Below, in pieces: positions 11,801-26,300 of a DNA stretch of 64,000 bases. Location of the stretch: NCBI GenBank assembly GCA_016165875.1, contig JABBOT010000004.1:2542001-2606000 (forward strand). Reading direction: 5' to 3'. Position numbers and translations under genes: made by a program. Positions within the stretch are counted from its first letter, which is position 1; each line of letters begins with the position of its first letter. The DNA is from Acanthopleura granulata. Taxonomy: Eukaryota > Mollusca > Polyplacophora > Chitonida > Chitonidae. Under the pieces are notes generated by a model. It made no database searches. It was not told where the DNA came from and worked only from the letters and a program-made list of their open reading frames with translations.

Positions 11801-14800
11801 TGAATTTATCCAATTTCTGTCACCTCCTTCAGAGATAACAATTCTTTTTTTTTTTACAGCATATTCCTGTTGTGCATGTATATTTAAGCTAACACACACT
11901 GAAGACAAACATTCTTTTGTATTTTGACCAACAGTTATCCTGTAGTCAACAACATTTTTTGGAATAACTGCATGAATTTTTTTCTATCATTCCATTCAAT
12001 TCTCTGTCCAACAAATATTGGTCAAGGGCACTAAGTGAAAGACACTTAACAGGAAGGACAGTATATGATAATCAAACACTGAGATCTGCTGGATTTGGCA
12101 CTGACTGCATTATGCGTTATTAAGCTTTCAAGAGAAAATCTTGACTCTTCTAGGTTAAGAATCCTGTAAAAATTTTACTCCTAGATATATGAAACTCAGC
12201 CAAATTTTCCTTATACTCAGCTTTAAAAAGAAAAGAGAAGAGTCTTCTAGTTTAGTCACAACTGAGTAAATGTATGTTGTCTTCCTTTTATTTTGCAGGT
12301 TTCACGGATTCCAAACAAAGAGTTCAAAACAAATAAAATTAATTCATTCAATAAATTTGCTTATCTATTTGATTGGTGATACTCAAGAATATTTCACTTT
12401 ACGACGACAACAAGCACGATGGTGGGAGGAATACGGGCAGAGCCGGGGGAAGCAACTCATGACCATCTGCAGGTTACTGGTTGACCTTTCCAGGTATGGC
12501 CAGAGAGGAAGCCAGCATGAGCTGGACTTGAACTGACAGTGACTGCATTGGTAAGAGCCACTTATCATTATTCTGCCCTGGCATGCTAACCCCTCAGTCA
12601 TGAAGGCCCCCTCAGTCATTAAAATGGGAAAGAAAAATTTCCTGATATGTAAACATTTCCAGAGTAACATTGGAATGCTCATCCCCAAGGTTACAACTGA
12701 GTAAATCTAAAAATTAAGAAAAGCAACAAGGATTTAAGTTGGTCATTCTTCAATTAGCCTACAGCGAATCCGATTATGACCCAACATATTAAAAAGAGGA
12801 TTTATCTGATGCAGAAAATGTTCATTAATCCACAGTAAAAGTTGGAAAAATGAACCACTGACCTTGGATCATTTGTTATTCAAAATTACCATGGCTTGTG
12901 CCAATGTGCTTCTCATGTGATTGTCCTTACAAGACACCACTATTATGTGTAAATATTGCCTGGGTCTTGTGAGAGGTAGCAACTTCTGTACATTACTGAG
13001 TGTAAATCATAGCAATTGCTATATGATTCAAGATCAAATTCACACCTTTTGCACAGTACAGATACACGTAAATGTGTATACTGACACATATAAGTAACAA
13101 TTCTCATGTCCAGGTGAACAATATAAACACGTTGTCTGACAGCTAATATTTGTACATTACCATCAATACATTATCACACATAAATTGAATTAGCACTTCG
13201 ACATGCCCCAGGCATTGTAAATTTCTTCCCAGGAAGCAGTACATGTTTTAACATGTATGTGGCATGTCCACATGGCATAGGTGATTTTTAAATGCTTAAT
13301 CCTGGAGCAAGTGATCAAGAAAGTTTATTTTGATCCCTGGCTGCCTATGTACATGTAAAGGCATAGAGCCAGATTTTAGCTATGTCATATAGCCATGGTG
13401 GTCAGACCATACACCCACAGTGGGGCAATCATAAGCGGACCCTGATCCATTCCCCAGTGCTATCCAGACACCACTGGGCCCTTCATGGTGCTATCATGGG
13501 CACTCGAGGGCACATCACCCGCTTGTGCCAGTGGCAAGCAGACAACAAAGTGAAAGATAACATCTAAGGGTAGGAAAATGAACAACACTGGACAATATTC
13601 GGAGAACTATGGTTTATAATAACCAGAAATTACAGTATGTTTTACTACAGAACAATCTGCATAGTGTATGTAAATTAAGAAACATTAATGAAACATAGTT
13701 TTGCACTTATGAGGCCATGAAGAAGAGCTCCTTATTTACTTCCATGTTATTTTGACAATGTTTTCACCGCCATGTCTGTGTGAGCAAAGAATCTTGGCAC
13801 AAGTAAAACCGCTAATGCCCAGATGTCTGCGATCTTGACTAGCATCCAATCATTCTGATCAATTTTGCCTGCTTTTTATATTGTGTTTGTTACAAATATA
13901 TTCAAAATAAATCTATGGCCTCATGTATAAAAAAGAAACATTTTTTCTGCTTTCTCGTGAACTATCAGTCCATAGCATCGGTGCCTAATGCTAGGGACTT
14001 TTCTGACAAAAACATGCATATACTGAGCAGATGTATTACAATGGAGATGTATAACTCGTATGTTTTTAGTGAATGGAAACCATTCTGGCAAATGAATCTG
14101 TGATATCACCATTAGCTACTGTATATAAATCTGCAGACATCTAAATAGTTGGTGACTTTGTAGAGTACATAGGCCAATGTACATGTATGATGTACATGTA
14201 TACTCATATGGATTTTAATACTGCTTCACATCTGAGTAGCACTGAAAAATGCACATGCATGTAGCTGTAGAACTGCATAATATACTATGCATATTTGTAC
14301 ACATTTGTTAAGTGTATGGCAGCTGAAGCAAATGGCAAGTATATAGATGGCCTGGGACATTTGATTACGATTAAGTGGCACTGTACAAATATATGCAACA
14401 TGCTTACCTGTGCATGTATATGTACTTGTATCACATCTTCCTTTTCTTTCAAACCAAATACATGTAATTTTTTCAGGGCCACTACAAAGGGAAGCAAATC
14501 TTACCCTCTTCATATGAATAAACATGCCAATTATATGCATGATTATTCTTGATTGATTATCACAGTGTTGGTACTGAAATCACTAGTATTGTTATTCATA
14601 TTGGCAGAGGGCATGCCTGCTTTATGAGTAGCAAGATTTACTTCCCTTTCTAGATGCTTGGAGAACCCCATTTATCTTTCGGTTTAAGTTGCTTACAGCA
14701 TTTTATTTAAGCATGAACATGATCAGTTCAACAAAACTTAGATTTGTTAGCAAGGCTACCCAAGAGCTTGCCTTCGGGAGGCATGGGTGCAAAACTTTAG

Positions 14801-17800
14801 CTGCATGTATTTATTATAATAATAATATAATAATCTCATTAAAGAAACTGACATGTTGTCAGGAATTTTGTAATTTAGAGTAATTAACACATTCAGGGCA
14901 TCAACAGTGGAATATCACCCTCATGTTATTGCACTTTACTTTTATGGTGAATTTTGTAATTTATAATCCCCCTTGAGTTATTATGCCTTTAAAGTCCTTG
15001 TATGCACAACCTGAGCTCAATATGTGCAGTACTTTGTCAGATGTCACATATATCATTTATCTTAACACTGATTCCAATACATAGAGTCTATGTCTCAAAT
15101 TTTGTAATTTAAAGCAATTAATACAAACATAGAAAATCAATAATGAATCATCACCTTCATCTGTTGTGGTGTTCCACATGTATAGAAACCTGAACAGAAT
15201 TACTTTCTAAAGATACCACTCTTTACATTCATTGCTTTAACTATTACTGGATTTCACGTGTACTTTTGTAAAGGCGAGCTGATCATAAAATGGTAACAGA
15301 GGTACATGTAAATTCACAGAAGATTGGATTTCTCCTGTTAATTGTGGCCATTTGGTCGTTATTTCTGTCAATGCTGCTCTGGTGTACATCGCTATGTTGC
15401 AGTCTTCTATATTTATGGTAACAGTTTTATTTACAAAACTTGAGTAAAATCCCTATTTGGTATGTCATTTATTTTATTTCTCTGTATTTTTGCATAAAAC
15501 CATACTCAAAAAGTTTTCATTTTAATAAATAACCATCAGTTTTATGGGTGGAGGAAGACAGAGTGCCCAGGGATAAACCATGCCAGTTTACAGTGAACAG
15601 CCTTCCCACAAGACATCCAGATAGGCAAAACATACTGCACGAAGACAGTTGGACATACATGGGAATCACTGACCGCTTGTCATTAGAATCATCCCACAAG
15701 CACTGAAAGTTCAATGATTGCTTATCATTACCATGGCCCCACGACAACTTATCATTACCATGGCCCCACAAGCACTGAAAGCTCACTGACTGCTTATCTT
15801 TACCATGCTTGCCCCACAAGCACTGAAAACTAACTGACCACTTATCGTTACAACGCCCTCACAAGCAATGGAAGCTACAAATCCCCTGCCCAAGTCCAGG
15901 TTTGAATCCATGTACATCAAACTATAGACCATGGCCTGCTCACCAACCCCCCACTTAGCTCGGTTCCATTACAGTCACCTGCAAGTGACATCAGTTATAT
16001 GTTCATCGATCGGGTTGCAATATGTGATGCTCACATCAGAACTTAGTTGTTAATGGTGAATAAACACATCAAACCAGAGCATATAATGTTTCAAATGTGT
16101 AAATTGTCTGGCAGTGAAATTACAAGTAACTGGTGAAAAATAAGTGGTGCACCAAAGTTTTTCCTTGTGAACAGATTAGCTTATCTCTTAAAGGTCAGCA
16201 AATAATAAACATAAGTTATCCCCACCATTACACCAAAGATTTGTTTTAATGTGCTATCAAGCTGTATGAAAAATCTGATTCAAGCAGCTTTTGAGATTAC
16301 TGACGATTCAGTACCGCCTATTATGATTTATCAGACTGGATGTGTACATGTCCATATGATTGCTTTGTAATTCAGATTCAAAAAAACTTATGTAGTGTTG
16401 CTTGAGAGCAATACATGGGCCATGCAATCCAAACAGTCAAAAGTGGGAATATGACTTCATATCAGTGGGTCTGTACAGACAGAGTGTGGGTGTCACCATT
16501 AATTGTTTCTATCATACACGTACATTATCGAGGAGGGGTTGGGATAGTGACAAATAAACAGCATGTCTGTGAAGATTACATTTGCTTGGATATATTTCAC
16601 TGCTGTTTTAACACTGTACCAAAGAATTTTACCAATGAACATACAATTAGGCACAGCTCACTTCCATAATTACAATAGAGGTGACAACATTTTCACATGC
16701 AGGATCTAGATTATTTCCACTTAAATATCTTTCACAGAATGCAGGGTTAACATCTGTGACATAGTCCTTTGAATTTGAGGCTTGCTATCACATTCCCACA
16801 CCTTGTGTTCTTGAAACAAAAATAACGAGGGCTAAAAATAGATCCCTGAGTCATATAACCCCTAGGTCTTCACGTAACTGATAACAAATATGTACACTTG
16901 AACTGACAAGAGTGCTAATTAATACAGGCAGGTATGTAATGCACACCTCAGAAATGAAATGGTTCCCATGAAACACTGAATGACATCTCTATATTTTTCT
17001 GCATTAAATTCTGTAAAAGTACTTGCTACAAAATCTTAGAAATTATTATTTGGTATAAATGGGCATAAAGACAGTAACATTTCATTTTTATCTTAAAATT
17101 TTAATAACCAAAGAAAGCAACTTAATGATTCAGCAAATTCAGCAGATGTATGAATTAAGATATATGTACGCCTGTATATTATTGCATGTAGTGTATGTAT
17201 AGAGTTTATAAATATTTATAAAGTTCTTTGAAAGCCTCACATGTAGCTATAAAGTTTATACAAGTACATGTATACAGACAACACCCTACTTTCAATAATG
17301 TTTGTACTGTGTTCATGTAAATGAGACTGGAATGAAGTACCCTCACAATGATCTGGGCTTCCAACCCCAACCTCTCTCCCTTTTCAATATTACAACATAA
17401 AAACAAGTTTGCAGTCGCTGTGAGTTCCAGTCCAGCTCTTGCTGGCTTCTTCTCTGGCCGTAGATGGGAAGGTCTGCCAGCAACCTGTGGACGGTCATGG
17501 GTTTCCGGGTGGTTTTGAACGGTTTCCTCCCACACTAATGCTGGCCACTGCCACCATCATGTAACTGAAATATTCTTAAGTATGACCTAAAACACCAATT
17601 AAATAAATAACGCAAAAAGAAGTCCATACAACACCTAGATGGCCAATATTATCGTGCTATTAAAAAGAGACATATATAATTATCCAGAAAGTACAAGGAG
17701 TATATTCATACATACGACAACCTTGTATGTATCTCCATACATGTAACCTGTATGGCTATTCACTTATGCACATATGACGACATACCTGTAAGATCAATGC

Positions 17801-20800
17801 AAGACAAACAAACAAAACATGGGTGTACATGAAGATTTGGGCTCACCTGTTTAGAACTCAGAATAACTGGGTGGCTGGGCCAACTTGAGAACACAAGCTT
17901 TCTGCCCCGATATGTGCGTGTTATCGGGTCATGTAGACTTGTCAAGAGAATTTATCTTCGTGCAGTAAGTAATTCTGCCAGCGAGCTGAAACTCTGCTCA
18001 AAATGATCCCTGTTAACTCCGTCATACATGTAAAATCATTCTGTACCATACCTCTCCAGCACAACAAGTTAAGATCACTACTAAAGAATGTATAATCTTG
18101 CAGCAGCGTGTTTACTCTGGTCTCTGCCAGACGTACTGTGAACCATGTTCTAACTGTTCTGTACTGTACTGCACCAACTCACATTTACACATAAATGTAC
18201 CAGGGAACTTTAACCGGTCCATTCCACAGGGAACAACAACAACATTGTCTGTTGACCTGTCTACAAGGAATACCTGGTCATGGTATCTAGTACATATAAC
18301 TTAACAGTTCAGTGATGAGGGCAAGCACATATACAGGTTGTCAAGACTATAACAGCTAGAATAGTATCCCTCTTGTAGAGCCATGAGAAAATAAGGCAGT
18401 GCAGACTTGAGTGTGGCAACATTGCAGCGGATCCATACAGCACACATGTGTATGAACAAAGCTGCTTTCGGTAAGCAGGAGGCCCTTACATACTGCAGTT
18501 CTACCACCTTGCAGCTGTCCCCAACGTATTGGCATACTGGTACAGATTTGTCCATAACAGCTTTATCTATATATAAGGTGGCTGACTGCTGGTACGCTGA
18601 GTAAAAAGCTGGCCAGCTATAGGTTTATCTGATATGTTCTGTCATGGGAAGTCTTCCAGCAGTTACCTCCATTAGCCCCACACTCACACACCACCTCCCA
18701 GCCTACAGCTTATACATGCGTGCAGTGTACATACCTCGGCTACAGGCTGCAGTGTTAATGCATCATCATCCTCTCCTTTCAATATTATAGACCTGTTAAG
18801 CTGTCAGTGCTGAGGGCTGATGTGTACATGCAGTAGACTGCAGTGACACAGCCTCATACCCACAGCTAATCAGGTGAATCAAGTCAGCGACAGCATTTAC
18901 ATGTAGCCCAGCACTGCCAGTCAGTTCACACATAATACAAACACAACTGCCGTGAATCAAATAGCTGTCTATGGTAGTAGAACTTCCAGGCCATTGCAGA
19001 TTGCACCAAAATAGAACACATTTGTACTGGTAGATATCCCTGCTATATGCTCCTCTCTCTCCCCTCCTGGCACTTGCTGATCAACACTGGCTTTTGCATG
19101 AGCTACAAGAACGTGTACATCTTTAAAGCCTGCAGCGATCGGCCGTGAATCATCCGCCACATGTACCAGAGCTGAATTCCCGGTTTACGGCGGCTCATCG
19201 GCGTTTTCGCTCTTGTGCACCTTTCAAGTACAAAGTATTAGATCCCTGCGTAATGACATAAGAGACAGAAGACGCTGGACGGCTAGAACTTGTGGGAGGA
19301 GGAGGCACATTTGTGACCATTCTTGCCGGACCGATTCCACTGGCCATTTATACTACTAGCCTGCATACACATGCTATTTTTCACACATAGGAATAAAGCT
19401 GGACCAGTGGCACGCTCCAGGCATACTGACTGAGTGGGTGGGACAACCAACCACCTAGCTTATAAATAATCCATAGTAGCATCCCATAATATTAGTCGTG
19501 CCGCCATTGCTGAAGCTTCTCTTACACATATCATTTAGTGACCTTTATGCCCCAGCAGTGTTCTCCCAACCAGCTATCATAAATGCTTGCGAGTGAATTT
19601 ACAGGGAGTAGACAGGCAAGGAGTGGGCCTCGCTGGCACAATGACTTCTTTCCTACTGGTGTTGGCCCGCTTGCTGCTAAAGGTATTGATTAAATGCTAG
19701 CACAATAGCAGCGCACAGCACACTTCAGCAGGCTGCCACTGCAGTCCAAGCTTGATTAATATGCAAGTAACCCACACTATCTTCATGCAACACCAGACAC
19801 AGCCTGGTTTGTGTCGCAGCAATGATGTAAGGTATTACACCAATACAACAGGTAAATATTGTCATTTCCCACATAAAAATCCTTAATGGATTCTCTTCAA
19901 AAGACAAGAGCAAACAATCTGAATGACCCTTTTTTTAATCGCTATTATTATCTACATCTAATTCATACTTTTTGGAACAATGAAGTTAAATCAGGTATTA
20001 TATTCTATAAAGCATGAGCGTTATATTTCAGTAAGACATTTAGCTACAAGTTTCCTATGTCAAAAAAAAATAAATATACAAATAAATGAACTAAATAAAT
20101 CTGGCCTTCAAGCCTAAAGCATTTGATCTATTGAACTCTTGTTTAAACAAATATATAAATAATTAAACTAAATAAATCAGGACTTCAAGACAAAAGTATT
20201 TGATCTACTGATCACTTTGTTTTGGGCAAGACAAAAACATACATAGGTTCATCCTTTAAACTGTCGTTTGTTTGGCATAACCTGATGCTGTGAGAAAGAA
20301 TAGCATTGGTTTGTAGGGAATTATCTCTTTTTTATTCTGGCTCTTACAAAAGATAAGAATTTTAAAGAAATCAACTCAGAGAGAACAATACAAAAATACT
20401 TTCATTGAAATACCAATAAAAACTTTTGAGTAAAGCCCTTTTTAGGTTAGTCTGTCAGGATATGCTCAATGAACATATTTTTAAAGGTGGCCTAGCTATC
20501 ACTAGGGCAATGATGTGGACATTCAAGACTGCATTTCCAGCCTATTGGACACCACTGACAATTTATTTGCAAGGGTGGGAATATTTGGGAAAATATTTTA
20601 TCGTGCCATAAATCACTTACTTTCCCCTAGATTTTCTCACTTGGGGTAAGGAAACAGCATTTAGGAGTTATTTTCTGTCAACAGGTTTGTGTCTAGAAAT
20701 GTGCAACAAGCAAATACTTGTATATTTATTTGGAATCAATTCAACATTGTTTGCCTCTCTTAATCATCTCCAGCTATCACTTGTATATTTTGGGTTGAGT

Positions 20801-23345
20801 ATATATTTGGAAATAGAGAATTAAGAACTCCACAGGTTGAAGAATGCTTGTCAAATTGCTTTAATTTTTTGTCAAATACTGAACAGTGAACTACACATCA
20901 ATGTTTGTCAACCATTCTGAGTATAAAAACCTACAGATTGCAAAGCAATTCAGGCTGCTCAAAGGGGTCCCGCTTACTGTAGTTTCATGCAACAAAAACA
21001 TTTCGTCATATTTTACGTTGGTTGTCACCTGACAAGGGAGGTAATCCAGTGCGAGCCAATTCTGCATGCACTTAAGAGTGTGAATCTCTTCTGCTTTTAG
21101 TCTTAATATTGAAGTCTTTTCAACGTGCAAGCAAATATATCACCCAAGACCTAATTATTAGGTATTAGACGGCCAGAAGACTGATATTCAAGACCAGTCA
21201 GTGTTAGCACCATTCATAAATAACTAGAAAAATAACTGTTGATCGTAGATGAAATCTATTTGCGTAACCATGAAAGGGCAGATGGCATGGACTAAAATTA
21301 GGTTCTCATCCTTCAAGCTTTGATACATGTCCCTTTTATTCTATAGGGCAGAATTTGCAATATGCAGGATATCTAGAAATGAAATGAACATGATGCATTT
21401 CACAGATATCATATGCAAAACCGTCTGATGTTTGTAAGCTCACTTATCACTTGCTCCCTGATAGTTTCCCATCTAACAAAGATCGACTGTTGCCATCCAT
21501 TCATCCATTTTAAAGAAGCATAAGTAAAAAGTAAAGTGGATATGACGTAAATGTAAAGCAGATGAGTAAACTAACTAAACACTTCAATCTGAAATGTTGT
21601 AATGACAGTGTAAATGCAGTGAATTTTGAAAATTTCTGTATTAAATGTAGCTGCACCACCCGTCTCTCCTTTCCACAACCCACAGATCCACACATCTCTA
21701 TTCAGGTTGTATTGTATTGATTGTTTACGTAATCACAGCCCTATGGAGCTAATTATAGAACTACTATTGATTTCAAATTAATAGTATATATAATTTCGAC
21801 TTGAGAGCCAATAATTATCCGGCTACCATGCAATGGAAAGCATGCTGTTCTTCATTATTATTTAGGGCCATTTACATGTACCATCTGACCTACAACATGT
21901 ATTCTGTATACAGCTTGTAAACATCTTTGTCACCAAAACTTTCTAGTGAGTCTGTTTCAAGAAGACCGGGGAAGTATTGTGCAATTTGTGGTAAAACCGT
22001 ATGGATTGAAGATTTAAAAACGTCCTTCAAATTCTTTTATAGCTTTATTTAGTTTCGAGGCAACAAATTTTCAGGCAGGCCATCAAATTTCTTAGCAGAA
22101 TTGTTTGTAAATAAAGTAGGTGGGTTTCTGCACATTTTAATAAAGCCTACACACTTTTTCATATGTTTCAACAGATAAAAGATTTGAAGGTGTGTTGATT
22201 GCCAAAGACACAGGTGTGTCTGACTTTTCTTTATGTGGCACTTTATTTCAAAAAGACCATCTCGGATAAAAGGCTTGAATATTACAGTATCCTAGATTGC
22301 AATATCTCACTTTCTGCAGATATCTCAATATGTGAAATTAAATAGTCTGAAGAAAAAAACCCATCTCCTTTTAGGATCCCTTTAAGACAATGAAGATTTC
22401 ACTTCTAAAATATTTAAGGGGTATTATAGATAAATTAGGGGCTCAAAGTTAACGACTATCTGCACATCTGACTAAAATTTTGGTTTGTGTGAACAAAAAA
22501 TTAAATCAAGCTGCATACTAAGACAACATTAGTCTGGCAAACATGACTCAGTAGTCTTATTCCTTCATGGTCGTACAGGTAAGTTCTGTTCACCCCAACA
22601 CATTTTCCGCACAGCAAATAATAATGGGGAATCTTGATTAAGCATCATATCAGACTAGTCTGATAAGTTTCAAGCTCTTACAGTTAATGTGACCACAGAG
22701 ACGAGTTAATTGATTCATCGACAGGGTATTGAATTAAGAGGACAGTATTCAAAATTCAATCTCAAAATGACACACAAAATGGGCAAAACAGGTGATTTGG
22801 AATGCCACTTGTGTCCAACTTCAAGTTTGAAAACTTTGACTCTGCACTGTTGTGATAAAGAGAAATTTAAAATCATACCGAGCCCATCTAGATGAACTAC
22901 ATGTCAAAACTGATTTCTGATCTTGTTTTAGCTTATAACATAATGTAACTTGTCTGTACGAAGTAAAGTGACGTATTGACATAATTGTGCTTACAGTATA
23001 CCAAATAAAGATGTTGTGTTTTATTGGATATCAGGTCAGCTTGCGACAAGTGATGTACAATCTTTACATTTTTATGGTAAATTCAATAACTGTACACAAA
23101 CTCAGCTTAGCGGGTGAAAACATTACGAAGTGAAAATGAATATATCTTGCATTTATGCGTATAAGAGCATATTTGTACTTATGCCTTTTGTCACAAACTT
23201 AACAGAAGATTATGAATCTTGAAATGCAACTCTAGTCATTTAACGTGAACACTGATCATTTGTCATTCAGCAAAACTGTCACTCACATAAAATGCACATG
23301 CATATAAATACATCATAGCAAAAATGAAATTTAAATGGGAATTGC

Positions 23346-23383
<38 letters not shown>

Positions 23384-26300
23384 CTTATACACACATATAA
23401 CAGCTTGTCAGTTCATGACCTCACATGTACATGTACTTTTAAGCTTCAAAAAAAAAAAGCAGCTAACATTATTTTACAGTCTAAAGCATATATGTCTACT
23501 GCTCCAATTCTCCTCAGAGTTACGTTAGATGCCAATCTTTGATCACTTTATATATTGTACAATTTGTCTTATTTTTAAATCACTGCATGATGAGCAGTAT
23601 AAAAGTTTCTAAGATCAACTGTAAATAACCTTCATATCGATTTAATTGGTTTGTGTTTCATGCTGTACCAAAGAATATTTGACTTAAATTACGCCAGCCA
23701 GCATTTGGGTGGGAGGAAACCAGGTAAAAGCCAGGGTTAACCCACTATCTCCCGCAGGTTGCTGGCAGACCTTCCCTGCTAACCCTCTCGGCAACCTTCA
23801 TACTGATATGCATAACTATTATCAATACAGCTTCACAGTGGTGGGCTACCATGCTTGGAACAGCTTGGAATGCAAAATCAAAACAGCACCATCACTTGCT
23901 GCTTTTTGTTCGCAACATTTGAAAACTATTTCAAACCCAGTAAATTGTAACATTTTTTTATGATTTTCAACTGATGTATGTATGAATGTATTACTGACTG
24001 TTTTGCTCTTTAAAAATACAACTGCATGCACCACTACTGTTTCTACTTGTTCATGTTTTGTTTTTGTATAGAAGGCCTCTGGGAAGAGCATATTGTTACC
24101 CTCTTAAACTGAAAATTCCACTCACTGATGTACAATATGTACATGTATAATCAAAAATTTACACAATTATATATTCCATAAACATACAGCTTTAAATCAA
24201 TATTTTGTCTTAAGGCAAGGGAGGTAATTTGACATGTATACGTGTTACATATCCAAATGCTGATGTTCCATATCACCCTTGAATAGATGTACCTTTGTTC
24301 CCAGTTGCAGAAACTTGAACAGAAAATTCCCTTTCTATCAACTGACAAATACTTATTCATCTTTCTTTTTTTTTTTGTTTTAACTTTTCAATAATTGGCT
24401 GCCACTGAATAACCTCCCTTTGGTGTAACTTTTCAATATTTAAGGTTTGTCCACATGCACATGTATGTGGGCTTGGGTTTTAGGTCGTACTGAACAATTT
24501 TTCAGTTATATGATAATGAGTAGTCTTTAAAACTTTTATACTGTGTCTTCTTGTGGCAGGGTGAGTCCATGGCACAAAAATGCTTCCACCAGTTGATCAT
24601 CATGCCAAAGACACCAGACATGACATCTCACAGGCACACAATTCTGTTTCCTTGCTCTAACCTTTCAGTGCTGAGGGCCAAGTGAGGCAGCAACAAGATC
24701 ACCCAAACCGGGGTTGATTTCAGATCTCCTGACCCAGAGGCAGATGCTCCAACCACTAGGCCACCGAGGTGGTCTATGGTGCATTTGTTCGAGCCCTCTT
24801 TGAGATCAGTTGGCAATACTTTTATAAATCTTAATCCCAACAAAATAAATTTATATGCAAGACTGAGAACATTCCCACCTGGGGTAAGGAAACGGTGATT
24901 GGTAGAGATTTTCTGTTGACGGCATTCTGTCCACATAGTACAAGCAAAGTTTTGATGTGCAGAAAAGAGTTATTACCACCATGAAATAACCTACAGATTG
25001 CAAAGCGAATACACAGTTATTCAAAGAAATCTCTCTTATTGTAGTTTCATGGGAGAAATAGATTTTGCATTATTTTATGTTAGCTGTCACTTGACAACAG
25101 AGGTAATTTAGACCAAATTTTAAGCAAGGTAATAACAATAAATATTAGTGAACTCATCATAAACACAATGAACATGAAAAAGAAATAGAATGAAGTTAGT
25201 TCTTACTTGTGTGCAATTCCACCGGGCTGAATCCCTTGCACAAATATGCCCAGGTCACCTTGGTTTTCACTTTTGAGTCCAACCACGCTGAATCCCAAAC
25301 TCTTGTCTTCTTCTTTCACGAGTTGAATAGTCTCCACTTCCCTGCCTTGGGCAGACTTTTCTATGGCTCTCTGGAATTCAATGTTATATTTATGTGTTGA
25401 TATAGCACCGCCAGGCCCTGCGTAAGCTTGTTCACCGGAAGGGTTGGATTCAAGATGGTTGTCCTTGACAGGTTTTATTTCTTCATCAGGGTTATCACTA
25501 ATCAGTAGTTCACCATGTGGGGTGAAGTCAAAATCCTCCTCAGAAATTCCCTGCACAGAGGCCACATGCTGAAGCTCTTGGATGGAACTTTGTAATGTCA
25601 ATAACTTTTGGAAGCCAGGACTTCGTAGCATGCAAACAATGGAAGACAATTCATCAGCGCACAGGTCTCCACCACCAATCTTGGCCTGAAGACACTCAAT
25701 AATGCGAGAAACCTTCCGTGATTCTGAAACAAAACAACAAAATGAAATTCTGAGTGACACCAAACCAAACATGAAAAAACGATTATGAAATGCCATAAGT
25801 AAAATGCTTTATGTCACATTGAAGAAAAACTTTACCTTTACGTAGTATATCAGGTTTATGAGAGGAATTGGCTAGAGCATGGTGGAATTTACAATGTACA
25901 ACAACCCACAAAGTACCACCTGACTAACATTACATGTGACACAAAGTCATGGTTGTAAGGACAGTAGAATATTTTGCAAATATGAACTAGAATACTGATG
26001 TTCGCAATTTTGGCTGCATGAACATGCATATGTGGAGATGAGACATATACCTCGTTCAGGTGAAGTGCCTGAACGAGGTATATGTCTATATAATTTCATG
26101 GAAATGCAGTACATGTGTACATTCATGGGCATTGTGAGGTCAAAATCACATCTGTACACCTCTAAGTCCCATTATAAATACTGATCCAAATATATTGACA
26201 ATTATACATGCACAAGTTTACATCACAGGGAAGACTTATGCAACTTTTCATGGAAAATGGTTTAGCACATTCAGAGGTGCATGGACAAAACTATGGCGAT

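Larger units (their letters stand above)
8883..25206 (-). other. 16.3-kb intron of the MPDZ-like gene
   Basis: Nothing in this stretch can be supported as an exon. It carries at least six SINE copies, a 58-bp tandem duplication (9786-9900), a tandem array near 15.7 kb, part of a dispersed repeat at 20.3-21.1 kb, a TA microsatellite at 23.35 kb, and a second SINE family at 24.45-24.8 kb. Confidence 0.7.

Noticed and set aside
24660..24790. tRNA gene on the minus strand
   Set aside because: It is the head of the second SINE family; the B box is degraded and the downstream body is SINE.
25842..25917. Segment just upstream of the L27 exon that could splice in frame
   Set aside because: It is phase compatible but has no start codon, and its acceptor is poor; the exon at 26971-27052 explains the N terminus better.
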